Source: Waterburya agarophytonicola KI4
Lineage (GTDB): Bacteria > Cyanobacteriota > Cyanobacteriia > Cyanobacteriales > Xenococcaceae
NCBI RefSeq assembly: GCF_020640915.1
Contig: NZ_JADWDC010000023.1
Span: forward strand, 382-62,167
Direction: 5' to 3'
DNA: 61,786 nt
Positions 35,520-43,958 of the stretch are shown here, piece after piece (position 1 is the first letter of the stretch; each line of letters starts with the position of its first letter). The position numbers were made by a program, and so were the translations under genes. The notes beneath the pieces are model-generated. The model was given only the letters and a program-made list of their open reading frames with translations. It did no database searches and was not told the origin of the DNA.

Positions 35520-37265
35520 CTATTGAAAACCTCTTTCCCAAACAGAAATACTAACTCGATCTTTGCTATCTCGTTGAACTTTTCCTTCGAGATTATCGAC
35601 TTTAAAAAAACTAAAGTTGGTTTGACGATTATAAACACTACGCAACTTGTCTTTAATATCAGCAGAAGTATCTCCGCCCAACATTTTGGCTAAAGTTTGT
35701 TGCATTGTTCCTAAACTAACGGATGAATCTAAAACTACGTCTGTTTGACGAATTTTCCCTGTATTATCTGATTCATAACTCAGATTCACCCGATCTGGAA
35801 CTACATCATAGTAAACCAAAACTCGGCTGTCGGGTCGGAAGCCTTTTCTTTCTGAGTTGGGTTTGCCTAGGGTGCTGACTAGTTGGCTTTCAGATATTCC
35901 TGTGGTCAAGATCGGAATGTTGATTTCAGATCTTGAGTCGACATCAATTTTAGTGAGAGTTTTAGGCGTTTTATTATCTCCCTCTGGCTGTTTTGCGTTT
36001 TTTGCGGGTAATTGTTCGGCTTTTTCTCTAATATTCGTGAGAATTTTCTCGGCTTTCTGGAAATTTTCTTCTTTGCCAGGTTTTTCTTTTTCAGTGTTGG
36101 CTTTAGGTTTTTCTGGGTTTATTTCTGGGTTGACAAAGATATCAGGGCGACTAGGTGTGGGTTTAATCTCTGCTTGTTGAGTTGGAGATTGTGGAGAGCG
36201 CAATATACTAGAAATTATGGCAAAGCCTGCTGCAAAAGTTCCTCCTGCTACGGCGATCGCAATAAGAACAAACAGACTGAGATTGGTTAATAAACTACGT
36301 TTTTTAGGCTGGTTGGCTTTTTTGGAATTAATACCAATAGTATTGTAGCGATCGCTTTTGGCACTATAGCTTTTGTTAGAATTGCCCCCAGGAGCAACAT
36401 TTAGGGTTATTCCCGTGGATTTTGTGCCGTCGCTTCCTTTTGCTCCATTAAGAAGGGCAGACAACATTTCTTGAGCAGTGCTGAAGCGATCGCGGGGATG
36501 AAACCGTATTGAGCGATCGATTATTTGGGTTAATTCGCGATCGAGATTATGAGCGTGTTCGAGCCAGATTATTTCTCCGTCGCGGGGATTGGTTTCCAAT
36601 TCGTGGGGAGATTTGCCCGTCAGTAGAAAAATTGCCGTCAAGCCCAAACTATAAAGATCGCTAGAATAGATGGGACGACCCGCGGCTTGTTCGGAAGACA
36701 TATAGCCAGGAGTACCAATAGAAGCAGAATAGCTGCTACCAGAATCTTCGCTAATTTCCGTGGCGATCGCTTCCTTGACGGCGCCAAAATCGATCAGAAA
36801 GGGTAAGTTATCCCCTTGGCGCAGAATAATATTTTCTGGTTTTATATCGCGGTGAATAATACGACGACTGTGGACATAATCTAATACGGGTAATAATTGC
36901 AACAAGATTTCCTTAACTTCATCCCGATGTAGGTTGCCCTCTTTCTCCCAATACTGGTCTAAAGTTAAACCTTCGATCCACTCTTGAACCAGATAAAACT
37001 TGTCATCTTCGGAAAAATAAGCATAAAGACGAGGAATTTGATCGCTACCTTGCCCTAACTCCTCTAAAATTGCTGCTTCTCGCTGAAACCGTTCTTTTAT
37101 CCATAAAGGAGTTTTGGGATTTTTAACAACGGGTTTTAGTTGTTTGAGGACGCATTTTCGTCCCGAAGGCATATGAGTATCTTCGGTGAGATAGGTTTCA
37201 CCAAATCCACCTCGACCCAAAGTTTGGAGAATCCGATAGCGGTTGTTTAATAGTACGGCTTTCAT
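35520..37265 (-). CDS. membrane-anchored serine/threonine protein kinase
   Basis: 581 residues from ATG 37265 (MKAVLLNNRY); 17 further in-frame codons upstream do not look like kinase sequence. The kinase domain (about 1-270) is complete: glycine loop LGRGGFGETYL, ATP Lys in KCVLKQLK, HRDIKPENI, DFGAVKE and the GTPGYMSSEQ activation segment. A membrane helix lies at about residues 322-347. The outer part has a Lys/Glu/Pro linker and a C-terminal domain (about 450-581; SESQLVSTLGKPNS) of a kind found on cyanobacterial kinases. It is alone on its strand, 100 bases upstream of the chemotaxis operon. Confidence 0.92.
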   Translation of the reverse strand: MKAVLLNNRYRILQTLGRGGFGETYLTEDTHMPSGRKCVLKQLKPVVKNPKTPLWIKERFQREAAILEELGQGSDQIPRLYAYFSEDDKFYLVQEWIEGLTLDQYWEKEGNLHRDEVKEILLQLLPVLDYVHSRRIIHRDIKPENIILRQGDNLPFLIDFGAVKEAIATEISEDSGSSYSASIGTPGYMSSEQAAGRPIYSSDLYSLGLTAIFLLTGKSPHELETNPRDGEIIWLEHAHNLDRELTQIIDRSIRFHPRDRFSTAQEMLSALLNGAKGSDGTKSTGITLNVAPGGNSNKSYSAKSDRYNTIGINSKKANQPKKRSLLTNLSLFVLIAIAVAGGTFAAGFAIISSILRSPQSPTQQAEIKPTPSRPDIFVNPEINPEKPKANTEKEKPGKEENFQKAEKILTNIREKAEQLPAKNAKQPEGDNKTPKTLTKIDVDSRSEINIPILTTGISESQLVSTLGKPNSERKGFRPDSRVLVYYDVVPDRVNLSYESDNTGKIRQTDVVLDSSVSLGTMQQTLAKMLGGDTSADIKDKLRSVYNRQTNFSFFKVDNLEGKVQRDSKDRVSISVWERGFQ

Positions 37266-37368
37266 ACTTAATTGTATAAAGAGTAGGTATCGATCTAGAA
37301 ACAACTCGGCTAGCAAGCAAGAGTAAATTTTATTACTCTTCTATACTTTTACGATCTAGATATCGCGT

Positions 37369-37908
37369 TTACTTTAAGTTTAATAGACCTTTTTCTTTTA
37401 GTTTGGGATTAAAACGAATATTCATCGTAACTCCGCGATCGCTTAGTTGTTGTTGAATATCTGCTTCAACTCGTCTAGCTACCTTCTTACGTATTTTAAT
37501 TTGTCCTAATTCATCGCTATTATTGTACTGTGCCTTTTCTTCTTCTGTCATAGCAGGATTGGCATCAATTGCTTCAGTCCAAATAGAGCTTTCGCTGTCA
37601 TTTCCTGGGGGAGTCGAGCCATTTTCGGCAATCCAAGCTGCTGCAATATCTTCTAAGATTTGACGACTGGGACGAGTAATAGTTTGTATTTTGATCCAGT
37701 AACAGTTTTGTGGTTTACGAATTAGATGTTGTTTGAGGCTGAGATAAACATCGCGAGAATAGCCCACATACTGCATTTCTTGTTCTTGATCGAATATGGC
37801 ATATACACCAATTTTTCCCTGGGTATCTTCTGCGATGCACCCAGCCTCATCTAAGTATGGCAAATATTCCAAACTAGAAAGTGGAGATATTTCAATTTGG
37901 GCAGACAT
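37369..37908 (-). CDS. GIY-YIG domain protein
   Basis: 179 residues. Residues about 30-105 show the GIY-YIG nuclease pattern: GVYAIFDQEQEMQYVGYS with the paired tyrosines, then a basic helix (KQHLIRKPQNCYW). The usual downstream Arg and Glu may be Arg53 and Glu86, but I could not confirm them. The C-terminal half is charged (TEEEKAQYNN, KIRKKVARRVEADIQQQL). Similar small proteins are common in cyanobacteria; whether they cut DNA is unknown. Confidence 0.75.
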   Translation of the reverse strand: MSAQIEISPLSSLEYLPYLDEAGCIAEDTQGKIGVYAIFDQEQEMQYVGYSRDVYLSLKQHLIRKPQNCYWIKIQTITRPSRQILEDIAAAWIAENGSTPPGNDSESSIWTEAIDANPAMTEEEKAQYNNSDELGQIKIRKKVARRVEADIQQQLSDRGVTMNIRFNPKLKEKGLLNLK

Positions 37909-38001
37909 AAAAAATTACTTTTAACTATAATTAACTACTAAAAACTAATAGCTATCAACAGCTTTACTAACTGTATTTATAAATTCAATCAATAACGGTG
38001 G

Positions 38002-38331
38002 TTAAACCTTGCGATATATAGCGCAGAGACGGCTTGGTTTAAAAATCTTGGCTTGAAACATGAAATTTGGTGGCACGTTAATAATAATGTATCCCTCGGA
38101 GTTATGATATTGCTCGAACTCCCGGGGCATTCCTTTAGGAGTGTGCTGGCTGTAGGGTACTGGTTGAAATAATAGATCGGTAAATACGATCTCGGTTTCG
38201 TGCAATCTTTGGCTAATTTGGTCGGTAAAAGTCTTATTTGTCAACAATCGAAATAAGATTTCGTGAGCGTTGGTGTCAAGAGCAAAGCTAGTATCAAAAT
38301 TTTTGACTATTCGTAAACCCATTTTGGACAT
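38002..38331 (-). CDS. conserved-looking hypothetical protein
   Basis: 109 residues with no recognised domain. It has no signal peptide or membrane helix and mixes polar and hydrophobic residues like a folded cytosolic protein (YIIINVPPNFMFQAKIFKP). A second in-frame Met three codons later (38322) could be the true start. A duplicated 11-mer (ATCGATAATAT) lies just upstream. It follows the GIY-YIG gene direction but is 93 bases away. Confidence 0.5.
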   Translation of the reverse strand: MSKMGLRIVKNFDTSFALDTNAHEILFRLLTNKTFTDQISQRLHETEIVFTDLLFQPVPYSQHTPKGMPREFEQYHNSEGYIIINVPPNFMFQAKIFKPSRLCAIYRKV

Positions 38332-38589
38332 CGATAATATATCGATAATATAAAAGGACTAAGTGAAATAGTATCAGACATTTCTGATTAATTTATCCGT
38401 GGTTAATCTTTCGTAATTGACCTTTTTTTAGTTACTCAAGATAGGAATTTCGGACTTCAATTAGTCTCTATCATCTAAAATTTTCCAGTAGTAAAAATGT
38501 AGGTAAATTTTCCGATCTTTGGAACACTCAGTTTAGAGGTGCGTCTAGTTTCTGGACAAGGTTGATTTATTAGAGACTATTTTCACACT

Positions 38590-38973
38590 ATGAACGTACA
38601 AATTTTGAATTCACACAGCAAACAACTAGTTTTCGCGCTTTTGGCTGTTTCTACTATTGGTTTATTTTCTGTTCCCGCTAAAGCAGACGATGCTTTGATC
38701 CAAGAATCGATTCAAGAATCAGTAGTTACGGGTAGCGACAATGTTTCGGTACAAAATTCTAATCAAAGAAACCAACAATATACGGAGTATCGGGATAACC
38801 ACGGTCGTTATGGTCGCGATAACTATAACTATAACGATAACGGTAGCACTGGTATTGTTCAACGCAGCGATCAATTTTGCGATCAAGTAGGGGAATATAA
38901 TACCTGCGTTCAAGACGCACAGCAATCTAATAATAGCCACACTCGTCGCGAACGTCGCAGTCGTAGTTATTAA
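38590..38973 (+). CDS. small secreted Asn/Gln/Tyr-rich protein
   Basis: 127 residues. A signal peptide (about 1-32) ends at PAKA-DD. The mature part is low-complexity, rich in Asn, Gln, Tyr and Arg (ESVVTGSDNVSVQNSNQRNQ; RYGRDNYNYND), with two cysteines in QFCDQVGEYNTC that could form a disulfide. It ends in an Arg/Ser-rich basic tail. The function is unknown. It is the first of three small exported proteins in the same direction. Confidence 0.6.
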   Translation: MNVQILNSHSKQLVFALLAVSTIGLFSVPAKADDALIQESIQESVVTGSDNVSVQNSNQRNQQYTEYRDNHGRYGRDNYNYNDNGSTGIVQRSDQFCDQVGEYNTCVQDAQQSNNSHTRRERRSRSY

Positions 38974-39037
38974 CTATTGCACATTTGCAAGTAACGCTTT
39001 TGTAAGGTTTTCGTTTTGGCTGTTAGCCATTAGTTAT

Positions 39038-39080
39038 TAGTTGTTAGCCGTTAGCTTCTATAGTTAACGGCTAACAACTA
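39038..39080. repeat. 16-bp perfect inverted repeat
   Basis: Bases 39038-39053 pair perfectly with 39065-39080 across an 11-base loop (core GTTAGCCGTTA). Related motifs lie just upstream (GTTAGCCATTAG). There is no T-run. It sits between two of the small secreted-protein genes and may be a dispersed palindrome or an mRNA hairpin. Confidence 0.65.
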
Positions 39081-39111
39081 TTCAAAAATTACCGAAATTA
39101 AAATTTTTTCC

Positions 39112-39459
39112 ATGAAACTAACAAATTTAATCGGGTTCGTGGCGATAGGTGTTGTTATACCCAGTACTATCTTAGCAGGGAATAATTCCGCATTAGCAGA
39201 TGTAAAAGTTAGCACTCCCAACGTCGAAGCCATCACTCGCAGCGATGGCAGCGTTTACGTCAATTCAGGAGGAACTACCGTACAAGTTCCCAGTCACCGT
39301 AGATATTGGACGCCTTGGCGTTATTGGCGTTTACCTTGGCAAAATTTAAAGAGCGAACGTTCTAATTGTCGTCAAACTTCTTATCAAGCAACTACTCGTA
39401 TTACTCCTTCTAGTAGCAAAATAATCCAAAGTAGTGTTGCTAGTAACGGTTGTAACTAG
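39112..39459 (+). CDS. small secreted protein, Trp/Arg-rich centre
   Basis: 115 residues. The signal peptide (about 1-29) ends near SALA-DV. The mature part contains EAITRSDGSVYVNSGGTTVQ and a Trp/Arg-rich stretch (RRYWTPWRYWRLPW), then a Ser/Thr-rich tail with a cysteine near the end. No family is recognised. It lies 14 bases before the next small secreted gene, so the two are probably co-transcribed. Confidence 0.55.
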   Translation: MKLTNLIGFVAIGVVIPSTILAGNNSALADVKVSTPNVEAITRSDGSVYVNSGGTTVQVPSHRRYWTPWRYWRLPWQNLKSERSNCRQTSYQATTRITPSSSKIIQSSVASNGCN

Positions 39460-39473
39460 AGGTAGTAAGAACA

Positions 39474-39854
39474 ATGAAATTGACAGTAAGAACAACGGGA
39501 TTATTATCGGTGTTTGGCTTGTTAACTGCTAACTGGTTTGTTACTCCTGTTATGGCTCAATGTGTCCAAGCTGATGTTTCTGTTCAATACAATATTAGTG
39601 GTTCAAAAGAACCCACCGAACGCACTAATGATGTGGAAATGAGCCAGGAAGGAACTTGTCGTGGTAATGCTAGCGTTACCACGGGAGTTCAGGGAAACGT
39701 TGGCGGAACTCGTCAAGTTCGTCAAACTAGAGTAGTACGTCATCGTATTGAGAATCGCGACAATAGTCATAGATACTCAGGAGGTTCTACTATTCAAATT
39801 CAAAGTAATCCTGCAATTGATGTTTACAATCCTGCGGATAATTTGGATTATTAA
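39474..39854 (+). CDS. small secreted Cys-containing protein
   Basis: 126 residues. The signal peptide (about 1-28) ends PVMA-Q. The mature part has two cysteines (AQCVQADVSVQYN; EGTCRGNASV), a basic stretch (QVRQTRVVRHRIENR) and short beta-type repeats (STIQIQSNPAIDVYN). No known domain is recognised. A GAGGT motif 13 bases upstream may serve as ribosome site. A strong terminator follows at 39874. Confidence 0.55.
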   Translation: MKLTVRTTGLLSVFGLLTANWFVTPVMAQCVQADVSVQYNISGSKEPTERTNDVEMSQEGTCRGNASVTTGVQGNVGGTRQVRQTRVVRHRIENRDNSHRYSGGSTIQIQSNPAIDVYNPADNLDY

Positions 39855-39873
39855 CTATATTGCTAAAACTAGG

Positions 39874-39902
39874 AAGGACTTGGTGATGCCAAGTCCTTTT
39901 TG
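39874..39902 (+). terminator. intrinsic terminator after the small secreted-protein genes
   Basis: AAGGACTTGG (39874-39883) and CCAAGTCCTT (39889-39898) form a perfect 10-bp stem with a 5-base loop, followed by a short T-run. It is the clearest intrinsic terminator in the window. Confidence 0.85.
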
Positions 39903-39924
39903 AATAGAATCAATATTTTTTATA

Positions 39925-40311
39925 TTATAGCTTGAGAGAATAGATTGAAAAGTGTTCTACAGAAGCATCTTTTACAAAGATAACTAGAGTTTTATTATCG
40001 GTGCTATCTTTTTCTTGTATATCGATCTGATATTTTTTTTTAATTTTTAAGTTGAGCATTTTAAACCAAAAGTTATTTTGGGGAATGTAGGAAATTGCCT
40101 GATGAATTGTTAATTCTTTATCGTCTTCTATTTCATAGTTAGGTATATTTTGTTCGCTTACAATATCTGTTTTTAATAGTAAAAGATTAATTACGATAAC
40201 ACCGTTGCCAAAAAGATCGCGATTTTTTAAGGCATATTGCTTCAAAAAATATTTGTTATTGATGACAAAGTTTTTATTTTCCCTTTTGTCTAGAGAAGAA
40301 TTAGAAGACAT
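39925..40311 (-). CDS. hypothetical protein
   Basis: 128 residues, not recognised. It is Lys/Asn/Ile-rich with no signal or membrane helix. The central part reads as alternating strands (NGVIVINLLLLKTDI, YQIDIQEKD, TLVIFVKDASVEHFSIY). It is convergent with the secreted-protein cluster and its AT-rich codon use resembles the 552-residue gene at 42-43.7 kb. Confidence 0.45.
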   Translation of the reverse strand: MSSNSSLDKRENKNFVINNKYFLKQYALKNRDLFGNGVIVINLLLLKTDIVSEQNIPNYEIEDDKELTIHQAISYIPQNNFWFKMLNLKIKKKYQIDIQEKDSTDNKTLVIFVKDASVEHFSIYSLKL

Positions 40312-40660
40312 CTGTTACTTCCATAAAAAATATTCTTAAAGGAATTGAGTTTGATTTGAGCTAAAAATAATCTAAAAAATATGGGTACTAAATGTTGTTG
40401 TCAAGATAACAAAAAAAAATGTCAATGCCTAGGGTAATGATATTGAAATATGATAATTGCTACAGTATAATCTTCAGACAAGAACTCCCCTTTGACAACA
40501 GTTAATAAGCAGAAACAACTTGAACGGTAAATACCTAATTTTTAGAAGGTTTTAGTTTTGGCGATCGCAAATCTATCTCAAGTGATGTTATATTCTTTTA
40601 ATTTAAGTGTCTAAAAACTGTAACATGGTTTCAGCAACGATCTTGACCATTTAATCAGCC
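40312..40660. other. AT-rich intergenic region upstream of the ABC permease
   Basis: A 349-base spacer. An 18-codon frame at 40381-40437 would encode a Cys-rich peptide (KCCCQDNKKKCQC) but has no ribosome site. A HIP1 site lies at 40561-40568. No other structure is seen. Confidence 0.4.
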
Positions 40661-41524
40661 ATGTCGTCAGTCCAATCTAAAAAAGAAGCAGGTTCGTTTC
40701 CTCGCACCAAAGTTTGGTTGTGGATAAGTGTTGTTTTGATTGCAGTTTTTTTTGCTGCACCTATTTTGTGGCAAATATTGACTTCTGTAAAGCTCAATGA
40801 AGATATTACTGCTATTCCCAATGTTTATTTTCCTAGCAAATTTACAGTAGAACACTATCAATCTTTATTTAGTCGTCGTCCATTTTTGGCTTATATTTTT
40901 AATAGTGCTTTCGTGGCTAGTATTTCAACTATTTTATGTCTTGTTGTTGGTTCTCCAGCAGCTTACGGATTGGCTAGAATGAATTTACCAGGAGAGAAAT
41001 TAATTTTAACTGGGATTTTAATTGTTACGTTGTTTCCTTACGTTTTACTATTTTTAGGTTTATTAGAAATTGTCAAAGCGGTAGGTTTAGGCAATAATTA
41101 TCTGGCTTTGATCCTTCCTTATACTGCAATCAATTTACCCTTAACCATTTTGGTGATGAGAAGTTTCTTTTTACAATTACCTAAAGATTTAGAAGATGCT
41201 GCAAAAATTGATGGTTATAAAACTTGGGGAATGTTGGTCAACATTGTTCTTCCCATGACTTTGCCAGCGTTAGCAACAACTGGAATTTTAACTTTTATTT
41301 TTGCTTGGAATGAATATATCTTTGCCTTAACTTTTATTACTGAAGAAGCAAAAAAGACGATTCCTGTGGCAACAGCACAGCTTGGAAGTGCCAATTTGTT
41401 TGATATTCCCTATGGTTCGATCGCTGCTGCGACAGTTTTGGGTACTCTACCATTGGTAATTCTCGTATTAATTTTCCAACGGCAAATAGTACAAGGGTTA
41501 ACTGCTGGTGCAGTTAAAGGTTAG
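40661..41524 (+). CDS. carbohydrate ABC transporter permease, MalG type
   Basis: 287 residues with six hydrophobic helices. The EAA loop that contacts the ATPase is DLEDAAKIDGYKTWGMLVNI (about residues 175-194). Other family marks are the N-terminal WQILTSVKLNEDI and NEYIFALTFI. It belongs to the CUT1 sugar permeases, as in maltose, trehalose or glucosylglycerol systems. The binding protein, MalF-type permease and ATPase are not adjacent, so it must work with subunits encoded elsewhere or be a remnant. The frame is intact. Confidence 0.88.
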   Translation: MSSVQSKKEAGSFPRTKVWLWISVVLIAVFFAAPILWQILTSVKLNEDITAIPNVYFPSKFTVEHYQSLFSRRPFLAYIFNSAFVASISTILCLVVGSPAAYGLARMNLPGEKLILTGILIVTLFPYVLLFLGLLEIVKAVGLGNNYLALILPYTAINLPLTILVMRSFFLQLPKDLEDAAKIDGYKTWGMLVNIVLPMTLPALATTGILTFIFAWNEYIFALTFITEEAKKTIPVATAQLGSANLFDIPYGSIAAATVLGTLPLVILVLIFQRQIVQGLTAGAVKG

Positions 41525-41593
41525 AGATAATAGAGGAATTGACTACAATTCAGCCTTCAAAGTAACAAGTTTTATTACTAATAATAGTCCCAA

Positions 41594-41953
41594 ATGTATA
41601 TTTCTGAAAACGACAAAGTAATAATTCGTCAGCTAGTTGAAAAGCAACTACACGCATTTCAACAAAATGATGAAGCAACAGCTTTCGCTTTGATGAGTCC
41701 TAGTATTCAAGAAAAAATTAGCCAAAGAGATTTAATTAAAAAAATTAGATCTAAGTATAGTGCTATTGTTCGACCTCGATCTATTATGTTTCAGGGATTT
41801 ACTTTGGTCGATAATTATCCAGCTTTAGTTTCTATGGTTATGGATCGAAAAGGTGAGTTGGCTCAAGCTGTTTTTGTTGTGCAACATCAACCTGATTATA
41901 GTTGGCGCATTCATGGCTATGAGTTACTTTCTATAGATAAAAAAATTGTATAA
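41594..41953 (+). CDS. DUF4864 family protein
   Basis: 119 residues. The pattern VEKQLHAFQQNDEATAFALM, SPSIQEKI and the terminal SWRIHGYELL fit DUF4864, a small NTF2/SnoaL-like domain of unknown function. There is no signal peptide. It lies 69 bases after the ABC permease in the same direction; any link is only positional. Confidence 0.7.
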   Translation: MYISENDKVIIRQLVEKQLHAFQQNDEATAFALMSPSIQEKISQRDLIKKIRSKYSAIVRPRSIMFQGFTLVDNYPALVSMVMDRKGELAQAVFVVQHQPDYSWRIHGYELLSIDKKIV

Positions 41954-41993
41954 CTGCAATGTATTGTAATATGGTTATTTTAAAATTACCGAA

Positions 41994-43652
41994 TCAATCA
42001 AACCAAGATTTTATTTTTATTCTATCTTGTTCGAGGCGATTTTGTTTGACTTGAAGTCGGTCTATATCTTGTTTGATTCGATCTAGTTCTTGATGAGCTA
42101 AATCTGAGATAGCATCTATTTTATGTTGATATGCTTGATTTTTGCGATCTAAACTAATTATGAGAGTATTAATGAGATGATCGACTATTAAACGAACTAA
42201 ATTTTGATATCTGTTATTAACAGTTCTTTGTAAGTCTTTTTGATGTTGTTTTAGTTTGAGAGTTTTGATATTTTGACCAGTTAAAATATTGGTGAGCTGA
42301 AAAATTAAAATAAAAAATCCTATATATATCCCCGTGCCAAAATATAATTTGCTAATTAAATAAATAATAGTTCCCACACACACAAAGATTAATAATTTCA
42401 ACCAACTACCTTGAATATAGTTATAGTCAAAAAGTATTCTACTATTTAGCTGAAGGCAATAAGGATCTATAACATCGGTAATATTTAGTTGAGGAACTAA
42501 TTCTGTATCAGTGTCGATCTTGAGAAGTTCTATGGCTGAAGATTGCAACAAATTAATTTCGGACAACTTAGCTTTAGTGCGATCAATAAATGTATTTAAC
42601 CCACCTTCTCCATAGACATGATTTATTTTTGACCATTGAAAAGCCAAAGCTTGGGTAATCTTGTATTGATATGCTTCTAATATATAGTCATGAATATATT
42701 TAGTTTTTTCACTATTATTGATAGTAAGATAAAGATAAGTTCCGTTTGCTTCTTTAACTAATTCAATTTGGCTTGAATCAATAAGTTGTTGGATCTCAAA
42801 TAGCCAACTATCAGGTATGAAAAGATTTAGATAATTACTGCGAGATTGATTGATTTTTTGTTTGAGATAAAGTATTTTTTGTTGTTGCTGCTGATTAATT
42901 TTATTAAAAGTTTTATTAATGATAAATTGTCGATAATCATTAATCTCTTTACCTTGTAAATAATCTTCTTTGAGTTGTTTAATATTCTGCCAATTGCTTT
43001 TTTTTTCTTTGCTAAAAAACTGTTCGACTTTAGCAACAATATCTTGTGAATGCTGGCAGACAAATTTGCGATTAATTTCTACAGCTAGATTAATTAAAAA
43101 TTGGAGATACAGATCGATATGCTGACTACTGTTTAAGTCGAAAAAATCATCAAAAGGAAATGACAATCGATAAATTTGTTTGTACTCTTGAGATTCGATC
43201 CATTTAGCCAAAGTCTTTGTCCCATTTTCGGACTGTTCTTGTTTGACTAAAATAAACAGGCTGATATTTCTTTTAGTTGCAAGATCGATTAGTTTCTGAT
43301 GATGGGGAGTAATTTTTTGGTCGGATAGATAAAAGAGAAAAATTGCACTACAGTTATCCGCAATTTTATAGATGTTATTAATTGGACAAACAACTTCAAA
43401 GCTATAAAGCGATCGCAATTTTGCCTTAGCCTTAGCCTTAGCTTTGATTCGTAAAATATCTTCTAAATTAGCCGACGAACTAACTATCTTGATTGTAGGT
43501 TTATTATTTTGTTGCAGTATCTCAATTCGGGAATTGAAAGTGTCAATTAAATTAGGATAATTTGTTTTAAATTCAACTTGTCGATCTAAATAATTCTTAC
43601 TCTTTACTAAATTATCTATTAATTCATCTAACTGACCGCTATTAGACTCCAT
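41994..43652 (-). CDS. membrane coiled-coil protein with GTPase-like segment lacking a P-loop
   Basis: 552 residues, not assigned to a family. The N-terminal 200 residues look like an altered Rossmann/GTPase fold: CSAIFLFYLSD and NISLFILVKQEQ resemble the G3-G4 strands, but there is no P-loop and no NKxD. A KAKAKAKAK run lies near residue 75. A Lys/Gln-rich helical middle follows, then two hydrophobic segments (about 425-470) and a C-terminal coiled coil (DRIKQDIDRLQVKQNRLEQD). The overall plan recalls dynamin-like membrane GTPases. It starts 25 bases after moaD in an era-moaD operon. Confidence 0.6.
   Translation of the reverse strand: MESNSGQLDELIDNLVKSKNYLDRQVEFKTNYPNLIDTFNSRIEILQQNNKPTIKIVSSSANLEDILRIKAKAKAKAKLRSLYSFEVVCPINNIYKIADNCSAIFLFYLSDQKITPHHQKLIDLATKRNISLFILVKQEQSENGTKTLAKWIESQEYKQIYRLSFPFDDFFDLNSSQHIDLYLQFLINLAVEINRKFVCQHSQDIVAKVEQFFSKEKKSNWQNIKQLKEDYLQGKEINDYRQFIINKTFNKINQQQQQKILYLKQKINQSRSNYLNLFIPDSWLFEIQQLIDSSQIELVKEANGTYLYLTINNSEKTKYIHDYILEAYQYKITQALAFQWSKINHVYGEGGLNTFIDRTKAKLSEINLLQSSAIELLKIDTDTELVPQLNITDVIDPYCLQLNSRILFDYNYIQGSWLKLLIFVCVGTIIYLISKLYFGTGIYIGFFILIFQLTNILTGQNIKTLKLKQHQKDLQRTVNNRYQNLVRLIVDHLINTLIISLDRKNQAYQHKIDAISDLAHQELDRIKQDIDRLQVKQNRLEQDRIKIKSWFD
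43423..43446 (-). repeat. hexanucleotide microsatellite encoding Lys-Ala repeats
   Basis: Three GCCTTA units and a degenerate fourth (plus-strand sense) encode alternating Lys and Ala in the 552-residue protein. Copy-number change would keep the frame and add or remove Lys-Ala pairs. Confidence 0.75.
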
Positions 43653-43677
43653 CAGTCTTACTAATTATTAATTTAAT

Positions 43678-43938
43678 CTAACCTCCACTAACAGGAGGTA
43701 TTAAGACTAACTCATCACCATCATTTAGTAAAGTATTCGGTTTGACAAACTGTAAATTAACTCCATAGCGGGTAACTTTTTGCCATTTAGCTAACTGTGG
43801 TTTTTGCTCGATCAAAGATAAAAGCACGTCACCTACTGTAGTTTCTGATGGAACTACCAAATCCAATTCCGATGTCTCCAAAACCTCTTGATAGATAGCA
43901 AATAATTTAACTTTAATTGTTATTTTTGATTCAATCAT
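43678..43938 (-). CDS. moaD: MoaD/ThiS-family sulfur carrier, probably molybdopterin synthase small subunit
   Basis: 86 residues from ATG 43938 (MIESKITIKV); a TTG three codons earlier is less likely. It has the ubiquitin-like fold (VKLFAIYQEVLE; NDGDELVLIPPVSGG) and the C-terminal Gly-Gly that forms the thiocarboxylate. The ending PPVSGG is typical of MoaD. The moaE partner is not in the window. It lies between era and the membrane coiled-coil gene with gaps of 20 and 25 bases. Confidence 0.85.
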   Translation of the reverse strand: MIESKITIKVKLFAIYQEVLETSELDLVVPSETTVGDVLLSLIEQKPQLAKWQKVTRYGVNLQFVKPNTLLNDGDELVLIPPVSGG

Positions 43939-43958
43939 TGAATTCAATTAATAATTGA

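Noticed and set aside
43678-43938. ThiS (thiamine) rather than MoaD
   Set aside because: The length of 86 residues and the ending PPVSGG fit MoaD better, and no thi gene is nearby. ThiS cannot be fully excluded by eye.
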